Shown one piece after another: positions 54,301-64,000 of a stretch of DNA of 64,000 bases; the first letter of the stretch is position 1, and each line of letters begins with the position of its first letter. Source of the DNA: Steinernema hermaphroditum (Eukaryota > Nematoda > Chromadorea > Rhabditida > Steinernematidae); contig CM059622.1 of assembly GCA_030435675.1 (NCBI GenBank), positions 4,898,001 through 4,962,000 of the forward strand, given 5' to 3'. The notes below the pieces were generated by a model, which saw only the letters and a program-made list of their open reading frames with translations, did not search any database and was not told the origin of the DNA. Position numbers and translations under genes: made by a program.

Positions 54301-57300
54301 CCTCCTCCTCGCTCGACATCGACGTCGACGAGTTCGATGAGCACTGCGTGTCAGACGTGCCAGAAGCAAAAGAGAACGAGAAGGACCATCTGCAGGATAT
54401 GCGCGACACCCTCAACGACATTTGGATCAAAGCGCTCAAGAACGGTAAGTGCATCCGTGTTGATGAGCTCGTTCTCTTCTCGAGACCAAAGGTCGCGTCT
54501 TCGGGGGAACCCAGCTGCCGCCGCGGGAAGTGTTTTATATTTAGCGACGACGGCTTCTTCTACTTTTGCACTTTTTGTTTACGCCGCTTTATGCGAGCCG
54601 TCGCCTCGCCTCTCAAGCGGCTGTGTACACAGCGTCCTGCAGGAGACGGTTTCTATGGTTGCCGGATGGATTTTTGAATTTCGAAATTATAGTCCTATTC
54701 CCGTAAACGCTTCTTGTGGGAAGTGCGCGAAAACAAGGCGGCTGACTGCGCTATTTTCTGGGAACAAGGGCGGCGGGTATTTTTAGAGAGTCAAGTTCTC
54801 GGAAGTGTTTTGGAAGGATAGGATAGTGTGATAGTGTGAGTGTCTCTTAGGATAGAACTTGACCCTGCAAGGCTTGGTTTCTTGATGAGCTCTTTGCGGT
54901 CGCTTTCATAACAGCCTGATTACGCATCACCTCTATTACCGATTTTGCCTACTGTCAGTTTGTCCTGATGCTTAGATATGTACGTGCTAAGCGCCAAATC
55001 CAGATTCCCCGATGAAAAATGCACATTTAATCAGCTCTGCGATAAGCCGCAATTTTAGGGCTGAAAGCGTGAGTCACTGTTATCATTTCGATGAATGTCT
55101 CTCTCAAGAGATGAGGTTAGTCTTCTCATGTGGATGAATTTCGTTTCGTTCTCAACCATAAGCATTCTCTGCTGTATTATTCTGAAGCTTTCTAGCTAAT
55201 GCTCTTGTCACTATCGATCAATCTATTCGATTTCTCGAAGTCCCATCCCCCGTGACATTCGTCATCCCCCGCAGTCCGATATCTTTCCTAACTTTTTCAT
55301 CTCACTTTTTCGCTACCATAATCCCATAAGTCGTTAATCTTGTGTGCTTCCCCTCGGTAACGAAGCCAACTTTCCAGCTCCCCGCTGACCGGCTCCGCTT
55401 CCCCACTCTCCCCCCGCTCGGTCTGTTTTTCCCGTCGTGTGAATAATTGCGGAACGCAATTAGTTTTTCCGTCGCTGATCTCAAAACTAATTAAAAACAT
55501 CGCAGGTGTTTGGCTTGCGCCGGCGGCACTCCTTTCCCCCAGAGGCTTTCTTCTGGAAGGCGACCGGTCGCCACGGTCGCCGAAAGATAGCGTCGCGGCG
55601 ATGATCTGTCGTCTTATCAGCGCGAAGACGTCGTTTAGAAGTGCAGTCACGCGGCGACGGAGGCCGGACACGTCAGACGCCGATTGCGACGCTTTATTGC
55701 CGATTTATCGCCGATGAGTGGCGGAGACACCACGGCCCACGTGTACCGTAGTGGTGGTGAGGAGGTGATGTGGTTATCAGAGGGGGTGACGGTTGGATGA
55801 ATTCCAAAAAGCCAATATTCTGTTTTTAATTTGGATGAAATGTCCCACGTTTTTGATTGTGACGCATCTTTTTTCCTTTTTCCCCTCCGATTGGGATTAG
55901 TCCCAGAAGCTTCTGGACTTCTTTTCCATCCGATTCTTTGTGTGTTCAGTCCGAATAATCTGGCGTTTAGCCACCTAGGGTTTACCAATATGGATATGAG
56001 AATCACAGGAAAATCTCTTGAACTGACAGCACCGTCAAGTTCCCGGTCAGAGCTATCGCTTTCAAAATTAAGACCTTTTATTTTCGGAAATAAAAAATTC
56101 TAAGTGTAACATTTTTTACGTCGTATACCTTTACACCCACCGCACTTTTCTTCACATTGTTACCCTCATTTATCAGTCAACCTATCCTAGCCATCCAAAT
56201 CACTGACGTCTTTAAATCGTCTTTCAAATAGCCTATTCACCTAGTACCGATCCTTGGAACGCCTTTGTCATCCAACACCGTCATCCACCTCTTTTCCTAG
56301 GCACTAAAGCCCTAATCCAGATTATCACAAAAATAGTCCAAATCCTGCCTTTGTCACATCCTCCAGCGTCACTCTCGCCACCTCAAATTCCCAGTATCCT
56401 CTACCTCTACCCCTATCCCGTCGCACTAAATCCCTATCGGTAGCTTAGATACCTTCGGTTTCGTAAACACCGCTTTCCATACCCCGTAATCACCTGCGCC
56501 ACACAGCTGACAATACAATTGGTTTCGTAGGCATACGGTCGTACGTTCTGTTCGCTTTGCGAGACGGTGACTCAGAAGTAATTATCTTGTTGACATGGAG
56601 TCAGTCCGTTTCCCGGGATCCGCCTGGCATTGTTCTACCTGTCCATACAATTCCTGCTCAGCAGAGCCGATGTTTAACCTCTGGCTAGTGGGAGACTAAA
56701 AGCCTCGGCTTCCTGGTGGTATTTTTGAGGCGCCACTTCCTTCCTACAGTGCCGTCCGGAAGGATATGAATCCCTCGCAAATTGCCATGATTAAAATGTT
56801 TGCGCTCCTCGGAACTACTCTGGCGGATAGTGATCGTGTTTGTTATTCCTCGGCCCAGACGGTTATTATTAAAATTCTTGAAATGCGTTAGGCATGCTCT
56901 AATGAATGGTCTGTGGCGTCACCGATCCCCAAAAGTGCTTTCTCACTCACGTTCCGAGGATAACACGATTTTCACCCTGATTACCATGGCTGTTTTCATC
57001 AATTTTATAAGGGTAAATGTCATTTTCTCAGCCACTACCGTAGTTACACAGCGGTAAGGCGTTAATTGGAAAAATTGAAGGCAATGACCCATTGCGTTAT
57101 AGCGGAGCAATTACAAATACACCTGGCGCTTACTTGGGATCGGCCTGGCGACAGGTGACTCCGGGGCTTCGGGATATGGTGCTTCAGATACCATACCTCC
57201 CCTGTACCTCCTATTGGACTCCTTATTTTGGCGCGCCAATTCTCAGTTTATTGACCAAAGTGAATGACCACAAAAAGACTTCCGCTTCCTTATTTCCCCT

Positions 57301-60300
57301 TCTATCGACGATAGCGTGACGATCCGGGCGATCTGCAGACGGAGAAAGTCAAGTCATTTATCAGAAGTGCGATTCGCACGCCAACTGTAAACCCTTTACA
57401 CTCGTCTCCATCGACGCTCACAAGCCAGCGCTTTTATGACCTTCACGCTCGTCGCGCCTATGCAAGAAGAAGCAAAGTTTACGCGGCGGCGGAAATTTAT
57501 TCAAATTTATGAGCGCAGTGCAGGTCGTCTGACGGCCATTGTAATTCATATGGGGACATCGCAAAGTGAATGCGAAGAGTTATTTTGGTATTCACCATGG
57601 CCGCTGTTGTGGCTATCCACTTCGGTGTTGTTCTCTGTGGATACTGTGTGTGTAAAGTGGACTTTTAGCATGAGCTGATGGTCAGAGATGTTCGACCGCT
57701 CAAATCCGCATTTCGCGGGAGATGTCTGAGCCGTCTGGATGCGTTCGATCTCTTTCGAAACTAGACTATAAAGCACATAACCTGATTCTGACGTAAATGG
57801 AGTTGCGATAAGGGGAGCGATCAAAGGCGGATTTGGAATGTTTTATGATAGCACGTGACCTATACAAATTCGTTTATTTTCTGGATTTGGAGTGTACTCA
57901 TCATCGATCGCTTATAAAGAGTAGGTGGAATTTTCCAGGTCGTATTTTTAAATCGTAGCCCAGAAGTCAAACTGATTGAGGGGAGTTCTAGTGTTGCCAA
58001 AAAATGGGCAAATTGCATCAGATTACAACCGATTTGTATTTATCAAAAATCGATGGAACTTTCCACTCTATCGCTGCCAAACGAGAGTTCAATTTCAGTT
58101 TTTCGGTGGATCACTGACACGATATTCTCAAACAATAATCAAGTAATCATAATTGAACACTTTGGATCTAATTCGACTCGCATGGATTATGACCATAAGG
58201 GATATTGGTTGCTATTCTCGAAGTGCTCTCTTCAATCCGATCCTATCACGAGGCCGCTATTATCCCGATATTCGCGCGCTCTCCATATGCCTCACGATCT
58301 TATCGCCCTTCTCATCTTCATCCGCTTGTATTTTTGGCAAATCACTTTACTGCGATCGCAATTAGCTGTGTTTTCTGACGAAAATCCGGCAATTAAGCCA
58401 ATCCACTCTGCACAAAATCGATGTACAGCCATTAATCAGGCAATCAGCGAAGCGAACTCTGACACATAAGCTGCAAACAAATAGTCAAATGGAGGCTCCG
58501 GGGCTTCCGCCGGCCTTCCGCCGACGCCTCACGACGACGAATACACAAATATAGCCGCCTGCTGGTGCATTCAACGTCCGAATCCATAATCGTGAGCCGA
58601 ATCGACTGTGGCGGACAATAGACAATCAGAGGCCGTCGCCGTCGCCGCTCCTCCCCGCCGCGACTTTTTCGCCTCTTGTGCTTTTGTGAATCGTCGCCGC
58701 CGCGGAGTGCGCAGTTGACATATCGCGCGTCTTTGTGTGCTGTGCGCGCGAAACAGGCTGCCATCTGTTCGGCGGAGGGGAGGAGGAGAGAAGACAGAGA
58801 AAGAACCTATCTCGTTACGGCGGTCGTCTCCGTCGCCGCCGCGACGACGTGGCCGTCTCGGTGCGGGGGCACTCACAGTCCGCCGCCGCAACGAGGGCTG
58901 AGAACCTCTCCCTCGCTGTCTCCTCGCATTGTTCAGGTCGTCGTTGAGTGGACCTTCTCCTCTTCGACGGTGCTGGGGAGTAGTGTAGTAGTCGCTTTTT
59001 TGTCGATTCCTACCACTGGTCTCTGGGACTGAAAGGCAGTGCGGAAGGTCTTTTGGAGTTTTTGTGGTCTTTTATTTCTTGTCTATTATCTGGATCTGCA
59101 GCTTATTTACTGATATAACACTGAATGAACCCAGCCTCATATCCTTGTATAATTCGATGACTAACTCAACATTCAGTCTTATTGTATTCTGTCTTTCTAG
59201 AGACAAAGGCATTCCACCTTCTTTATTCTACCACATTATTTGAACTCTTTTTGTTTCTTCTTGTTCACTCAAAAAGTGCTAAAACAAGACACATTCCATG
59301 ACCTCAGCGTCCATTTCGGAAGAAAGGAATTATCACGTATTAGCACTTCACTTACAAGTAGCCTTATCGTCCTCGATCTACACCTCCGCTTGGCCACTTA
59401 TCAGATCTCCTCACTTAGAACTTCATAAGTGTGCCAAAATCTAAACTGGTCCATCACATATTTCCGCCGTTTGCTGCACTTTTGGCAGCCGTCTGCCCGA
59501 TTTTTACATCCGCCGTGTCAGAGATGTGCACTTCTGTACTGATCTGTACTTTTATCAATCACAATCACGTTCCATATTCACAATTTTAATCGCTTTCTGT
59601 CTGCTGATCGCCACTGCCACCTGATCGCCACGTTCCGCTCCCAGCTGCTTCTTTGTCATTTGCCATATATCGCGCTTTTGCCCGCGCCAAACCCGTTCCC
59701 ACATGTCTCCGCATAGTATAAAAGGAGCAACACGTTCCGTCGATCTTTTGTCTCGTACCCGAGTACTACGCTCCTATCACTCCACCACCGCCGCCACCAT
59801 TCGTTATCGCCAAAGTACTCAATTACTTTTACTCCTTCTTCTTATTCGCCTTCTTCTTCTTCTCCACCGTCTCCCCGTGGTGGACCTGTTTTTGCGCCTT
59901 GGTGTGCGTGTGATGACGCGCCACGAAATGAGCCATGAAGAAAGGTCGCCGCTCATTACAACGCCGGGAGACAGCGCTGCTGACGGCGCTGTCACCTGTT
60001 CTTCCTTCATTTCGGGATTTCCACTTTCTCCTCCACTCTCCCGTAGTTCGTCGGCGAATTCTCACGGCGGGCGGTCGACTTAGCCCCCGGCCCATCCACT
60101 GATACCCCTCCTGTATGTTGCCATATGCCGAACGCTCATTCTTATCAGTCTTCCCCGTCTTCCACTGATAAGCGCTCCTTCTTACAACGCCTCTTCTTCG
60201 CTTCGACGCTTCGCACTTTATGTGAAACGTCGTCGCGCAGCGATTAGCCTCCGGTCGGGCGACGAGGAACCGGATCCCCCGGCGGCTTCCAGCGTCTGCT

Positions 60301-61833
60301 CAGAAGATCGATGTGATTGATTCGCGCTCATTTCGATGGCTGCTGCACGCGTCCCCCGTGTGATACTTCTATTTTCGCCGTCGAGTTTATGAGACATCGC
60401 GACAGGGTTAAGCAAATATTCTCGTGGGAGACGTCGGGATTGCGATTACAGTGCATGTTTGTTTTTCAGCTCTAAGCTCGACCGCGTGGCTTCAGCAGCA
60501 GCAACAGCAGCAGCAGTCCCAGCAGCAGCCGACGAAGCCATCGGAGGAGCCAAAGAAGTCACAGCAGAAGGGAGCCGACGATTCCGGAAGTGCTGAAGAG
60601 AAAGACATGGTCGTTGGAGTGTCGCAGAGTCCCGTTTCCTCGCTGATCTCCGCCGATCCTTGTGCTGGCAAGGATAAGTTGATGAGGCCACATGCAGGTG
60701 AGTACTTAAGATCCAGTTATTCTATTCTACACGGGATTTGGGGGCTATATTCAAGCCTGTCTGTTTTGATATTGCTTGAGCATCGTCGAATTTAATCCTC
60801 TTACAGTATCGATTTCGGTTTATTTGACCTCAGCTGCCGATTTCCAAAAAGTGCACTGCGTGAATTTTGATTTTTCGCGCGTAGCCTTCAGATTTTTTGT
60901 TCCGATAAGGATGCGAACCTAATCTCTAAGTTGATCTGACCTTTCTGGGTCAACTTTGTGGCGTCTGTCAATTTTGGCGAAGTTTAAAAACTTAACATTT
61001 TCCATAAATTCTCGCCCCTTAGAGCCCATGGAAACGCGACCAAACAGGTCATTGCACGTCATAGTCATAACTGTAAACTTCGCACGGTGACCTTCAACTC
61101 CTTTTCGCCCCACCGCCAACACCTGTAATTGCCTAATAAACTCATATGCCTTCAGAGCAACACCACGGCTTCGTAACGCCGCCTCCGTCCGTTCTTCCTC
61201 GCATCGACAGCGCCTCGTCGCTGATCGGAGTCAACCAGAACTCCGGCTTCCACCAGGTCCCCGACCTCCACCACAGCTCCCCCGTACTCACGCCCGAGCA
61301 CCACCATCCACTCCAGCAGGCGGCTCATCTCCATCCTCAGCAGAACGACCTCATCACGGCGCAGGTGCGGCAATCCATTATTATGCGGTGACCTCATCGT
61401 CGTCGTGCTTTTTCAGATGCTCCAAGCCGGTCAGTACCAATGGATGGTGCAGCAAATGGCCGCTGTGAACCCGATCTTCTTCCAGCAGTACCAGCTCCAT
61501 CTCCTCGCCCTCCAGCAGCAGCAGAAACTGCAGCAGTTCGCCGCGTCCCCTCCGCAGACGTCGACGGCGGCGTCGCCCTTCCACGTGATGCCGACGACGT
61601 CGACGCACCACGACGTGCACGTCGACATCGAGGCGTCGCCACCCACGCCCGAATCCTTCCCCGGTGACATTGACACGACGATCTCCATGGAATCCGATAC
61701 CTCGACGACGGCGGCTTCGGAGGAGGACGAGGTCGTCTCCGACGAGGAAGTCATGAGCCGGTTGAACAAGGCGCATCTCGACGAGAAGGAGGCGCTGGCG
61801 GTGCTCGTCCTCGCCGGCCTCTCGTGCCAATGA
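51339..61833 (+). CDS. TALE-like homeodomain transcription factor with polyQ
   Basis: Five exons: 51339-51635, 54153-54444, 60470-60697, 61156-61364 and 61417-61833, giving 480 residues with consistent phases. The homeodomain (about 56-116) is split after Gln99. Helix 1 is SRRLEKWLENN, the loop contains NNLYPSRPEK (the TALE three-residue extension with a YP motif), and helix 3 is QVTRWFANRRRKQHK. Ala at the specificity position (WFAN) is TALE-like. Downstream come an acidic region, a Gln-rich run (205-216), a His/Pro/Gln-rich segment, and a C-terminus rich in Ser, Thr, Asp and Glu. This is a nuclear DNA-binding regulator; resemblance is nearest to Mohawk/Iroquois-type helices, but there is no Iro box that I can see and the exact class is open. 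Start: ATG 51339 stands three bases behind a TTTCAG acceptor, so it is either trans-spliced or preceded by unseen exons. AATAAA is at 62174-62179. Confidence 0.85.
51636..54152. other. Homeobox gene intron 1 (2.5 kb)
   Basis: Interrupts the homeodomain between its second and third helices, a position used by many homeobox genes. No independent gene is recognised within it. Confidence 0.6.
54445..60469. other. Homeobox gene intron 2 (6 kb)
   Basis: No independent gene is supported. It contains GC-rich islands at about 55540-55720 and 58500-58930, and a TATA box at 59717. Long open frames in the GC-rich parts lack motifs. The size and islands suggest enhancers or an alternative promoter. Confidence 0.55.
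59717..59723 (+). promoter_or_regulatory. Candidate internal TATA box
   Basis: AGTATAAAAGGAGC is a close match to a TATA core promoter, in the same orientation as the homeobox gene and 750 bases before exon 3. A transcript starting here would lack the homeodomain. Confidence 0.4.
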
Positions 61834-62366
61834 GTGCAATATTCAGAACCCTCTCTCATGGAATCAACGTCTATTTGTGTCGTCGTCGTGTGGACATTCT
61901 CCCTCCGTTAGTTTTGTTTTGCGCGGGTGTACCTCTCCCCTCTTCAGGGATTCTTCTCCTCTTCCGTTTTCCCGAACTCTGTCCTCGTGTTGTCTCCTTT
62001 CCACATTATTTTTCTTGTTTTCTCTTCTCTCTGTGAGACGCATTTGAGCGATTATTTTATTTGTTGTCGTCCTCTGTATGTAAATTTCCCCTCTCTCTGT
62101 TCGTTACACACGTGTAAAAGAAGTCCGAAAGCTGTGCGGTTCGTTCGTTTTGTGGCCAAAAAAGGAAAAATCGAATAAAAAGTCATATAATTCTATAGCG
62201 CGTCTTCCTTACACAACGACAACGCAAGGACAAATTGACGACGACTTGTTGGGAACAGGTTTCATCCAGGCGACCTTGAAAATTTCGAAATAGGCGCCTC
62301 GCCTTATCTTTGCTCTCGACGACGATCGAGTGGCGAGATAGAGCCTGCCGGCTGGCGCCAAAAATA
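61834..62366. other. 3' UTR of the homeobox gene and intergenic
   Basis: A pyrimidine-rich 3' UTR of about 345 bases runs to the AATAAA at 62174-62179. The remaining bases precede the next gene. Confidence 0.6.
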
Positions 62367-62911
62367 ATGGAGAAAACGGGTGTTCGTCGTCGCCCTGTTG
62401 TAACAAGTGGGCGCCCGAAATTGAGAGGCGGCGGTGGTGGTCAGCCCTTCGCCCGGAGAGGCCCGAAATCGATCCTCCGCTTCCGCTATACGCTCGCGGC
62501 GTTTTTTGCTCTTACTGCTCTTGTAAGTAACCTGTTTTGGGCGCTCTTAAGTGACGACGGGAAGGGACTTTATGGGGAAGAGCGGGCTCTTGTACTTTCC
62601 CCGGCGTCGCCCGTCGACGTGGGAATGTCTCTTTGTGCTGCGAGAATAACACTCTCACGAGCTGTGGTCGTTTACGTGAGTAAAACAGTATAAAAAGATC
62701 GGTGTGGAGAGGTGTTTTGATCGGGGACGTGGAAAGGACTGTCGCCGAGAACAGTAGTGAAGTCATGCGATGAGAAAAACGAATTCATAGAATCTGATGG
62801 AAAACGCCTTGTCCTTCGTGTTTTCGATGTGTGTTTTGCTTTTTGCAGGCGGATATAATCCATGAACTAGGAAGGGTTTTCGGCCTACATGTCATCCTCG
62901 GAAATCGCTGA
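62367..62911 (+). CDS. Small or partial membrane protein with N-terminal anchor
   Basis: Exon 1, 62367-62522 (ATG behind AAAATA), encodes 52 residues: a basic Arg/Gly-rich cytosolic start (VRRRPVVTSGRPKLRGGGGG), then a hydrophobic anchor FRYTLAAFFALTAL. It ends at a strong GTAAGT donor in phase 0. A good acceptor (TTTTTGCAG) at 62848 opens a possible last exon 62849-62911 (ADIIHELGRVFGLHVILGNR, stop), with AATAAA at 63036-63041. That would give a 72-residue protein. Equally, exon 1 may join exons beyond the window, as in type II glycosyltransferases. I am sure of exon 1 more than of its partner. Confidence 0.45.
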
Positions 62912-64000
62912 TGAAATGGTTTGCTTTTCTGATCTGACGTCCCCATTTGAAAGAACACTTATCATGAGCAAAATTGAGCAAAAGCAGGCCTAAGAGAAAT
63001 GAATGGTTATGGTAAATCGGTACAGAGAAACAATGAATAAATGCTGAATGGATAGGAGAACCTATATTGGATGTTAATAGCTTTAGAGGCTAGCAGGAAA
63101 TGTTGCATTGCTACATTGCTGTATATTGGGACATATTTGGCGTACTTTGAAACTAAAGTTGGCACTATCTGTATATCAAGAACAAAGAAAAGACGTATGT
63201 TCGTTCCTTTGTACTACAATCGTAATAATGACTGACTTGGAATAATGAAAAATGCTTTCCAATAAAGCAAATTAGAGCTACATGGTTCTCTTCCTTCGAG
63301 AACACTTAACCTTAGCTTCTGATCTGTGCAAGGCCACTGCAGGGAAGAATCACCGCAACCAGTATGGCAATAATGACCACATAATTATTACAACCTTCCA
63401 TCCCGTAATTACCCAAGTGTACCGATTACAACCTGAGATGTCACCGTCTTTGACAACCGCTTGGCGAGTGAGTGATGTGGGATGACGAGATGATTCGCCG
63501 AAGCAGGCGGAAGCAGTTGCTAAGTCGATTGTCCCGATGACAGGGTTTGAGTTTCGCAATAAACAAACGCTCTACGGCTCCAAAAATATCCATTTACTAT
63601 ACAGATGATGTAATACTTGACATTCCTCTGTTCTCCGAATGAGTCACTACGACGACAATCCGTTCCCTGTCCCGGAAATTGGAGTACAACGACTGGTTCA
63701 AAATATTTGTTTTGTGAGCTGGAAGCGATAAATTCGACTACATTGGAGAAGTGCTCTCTTCCAGTCGTAAATAGGAAAGCGATCGTTTGGAGACCGATTT
63801 GAGGCGAGTGCCTCTTATCGGTCTTTCTGAACGATATGGGCAAAACAGGTCAGAATAGTTTCCGTTCAAAAATCGACAGACACATAGAGAAAATCTGCTG
63901 ATGATAGTTCATTGGCTCCATAATAACAAGTCCTTTCCTATACATGGACACAAGTGTAATTGGTGAAATGTTGCCTTTATCTCTTTAGTTCATTACCACC
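62912..64000. other. Right end of window, no gene seen
   Basis: Short frames only. A 13-base match to the nematode SL1 spliced leader core (TAATTACCCAAGT) at 63406-63418 is not followed by a donor site or Sm site. Confidence 0.5.

Noticed and set aside
58444..59032. Arg/Ser-rich frames in the large homeobox intron
   Set aside because: Same composition effect; no motif and no consistent splice sites to neighbouring exons.
63406..63418. 13-base match to the SL1 spliced leader core; a weaker 11-base match at 21366-21376
   Set aside because: Neither is followed by a splice donor at the expected place or by an Sm-binding site, so neither looks like a spliced-leader RNA gene; AT-rich chance matches are likely.

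Overview
The window reads as nuclear DNA of a nematode. Introns are mostly 40-60 nt with GT-AG ends and TTTCAG-type acceptors, several start codons sit directly behind such an acceptor (as expected for spliced-leader trans-splicing), and one gene is a cuticlin-type ZP protein. Many genes end in AATAAA signals. I cannot name the species; a rhabditid or Steinernema-like worm would fit. All exon models below were built by hand from reading frame, splice consensus and paralogue comparison.

Left part (1-19 kb): tRNA-Leu, tRNA-Ser and tRNA-Ile lead into a single-pass receptor tyrosine kinase (1202-4166, +). Next come a ZP-domain/cuticlin-like gene (6664-10717, +) with a tRNA-Ile on the opposite strand inside its third intron, and a run of small minus-strand genes. 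These encode a 61-residue acidic secreted peptide, a 95-residue one-pass protein, two signal-peptide/helix/membrane-anchor proteins, a ten-cysteine mini-granulin peptide, and a four-exon sphingomyelin-synthase-like enzyme (17818-18823). A repeated element of about 0.3-0.5 kb ending in AATAAA plus a short tandem tail occurs three times (14.5, 17.3 and 27.7 kb).

Middle part (19-28 kb): mostly gene-poor sequence in which I see no convincing multi-exon gene. It holds a 182-bp tandem duplication and a few doubtful small ORFs.

Right-centre (28-47 kb): a ~1.05 kb inverted duplication carries two nearly identical signal-peptide/helix/membrane-anchor genes, each followed by a tRNA-Ile. Between and beyond its arms lie a second mini-granulin, a CHTOP-like mRNA-export gene, and a dispersed array of SETD3-like (SET plus Rubisco-LSMT-type C-terminus) genes. 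The first SET gene keeps the Asn-His cofactor motif. The other four copies (one a broken remnant) have lost the His, and one has an in-frame stop that falls exactly at the end of a possible new intron. This array is the most interesting system in the window.

Right part (47-64 kb): a single large TALE-like homeobox gene (51339-61833) with introns of 2.5 and 6 kb, a GC-rich upstream region and a TATA box inside the large intron. It is followed by the first exon of a probable small or type II membrane protein. There is no sign of CRISPR, operons of bacterial type, or viral genes.
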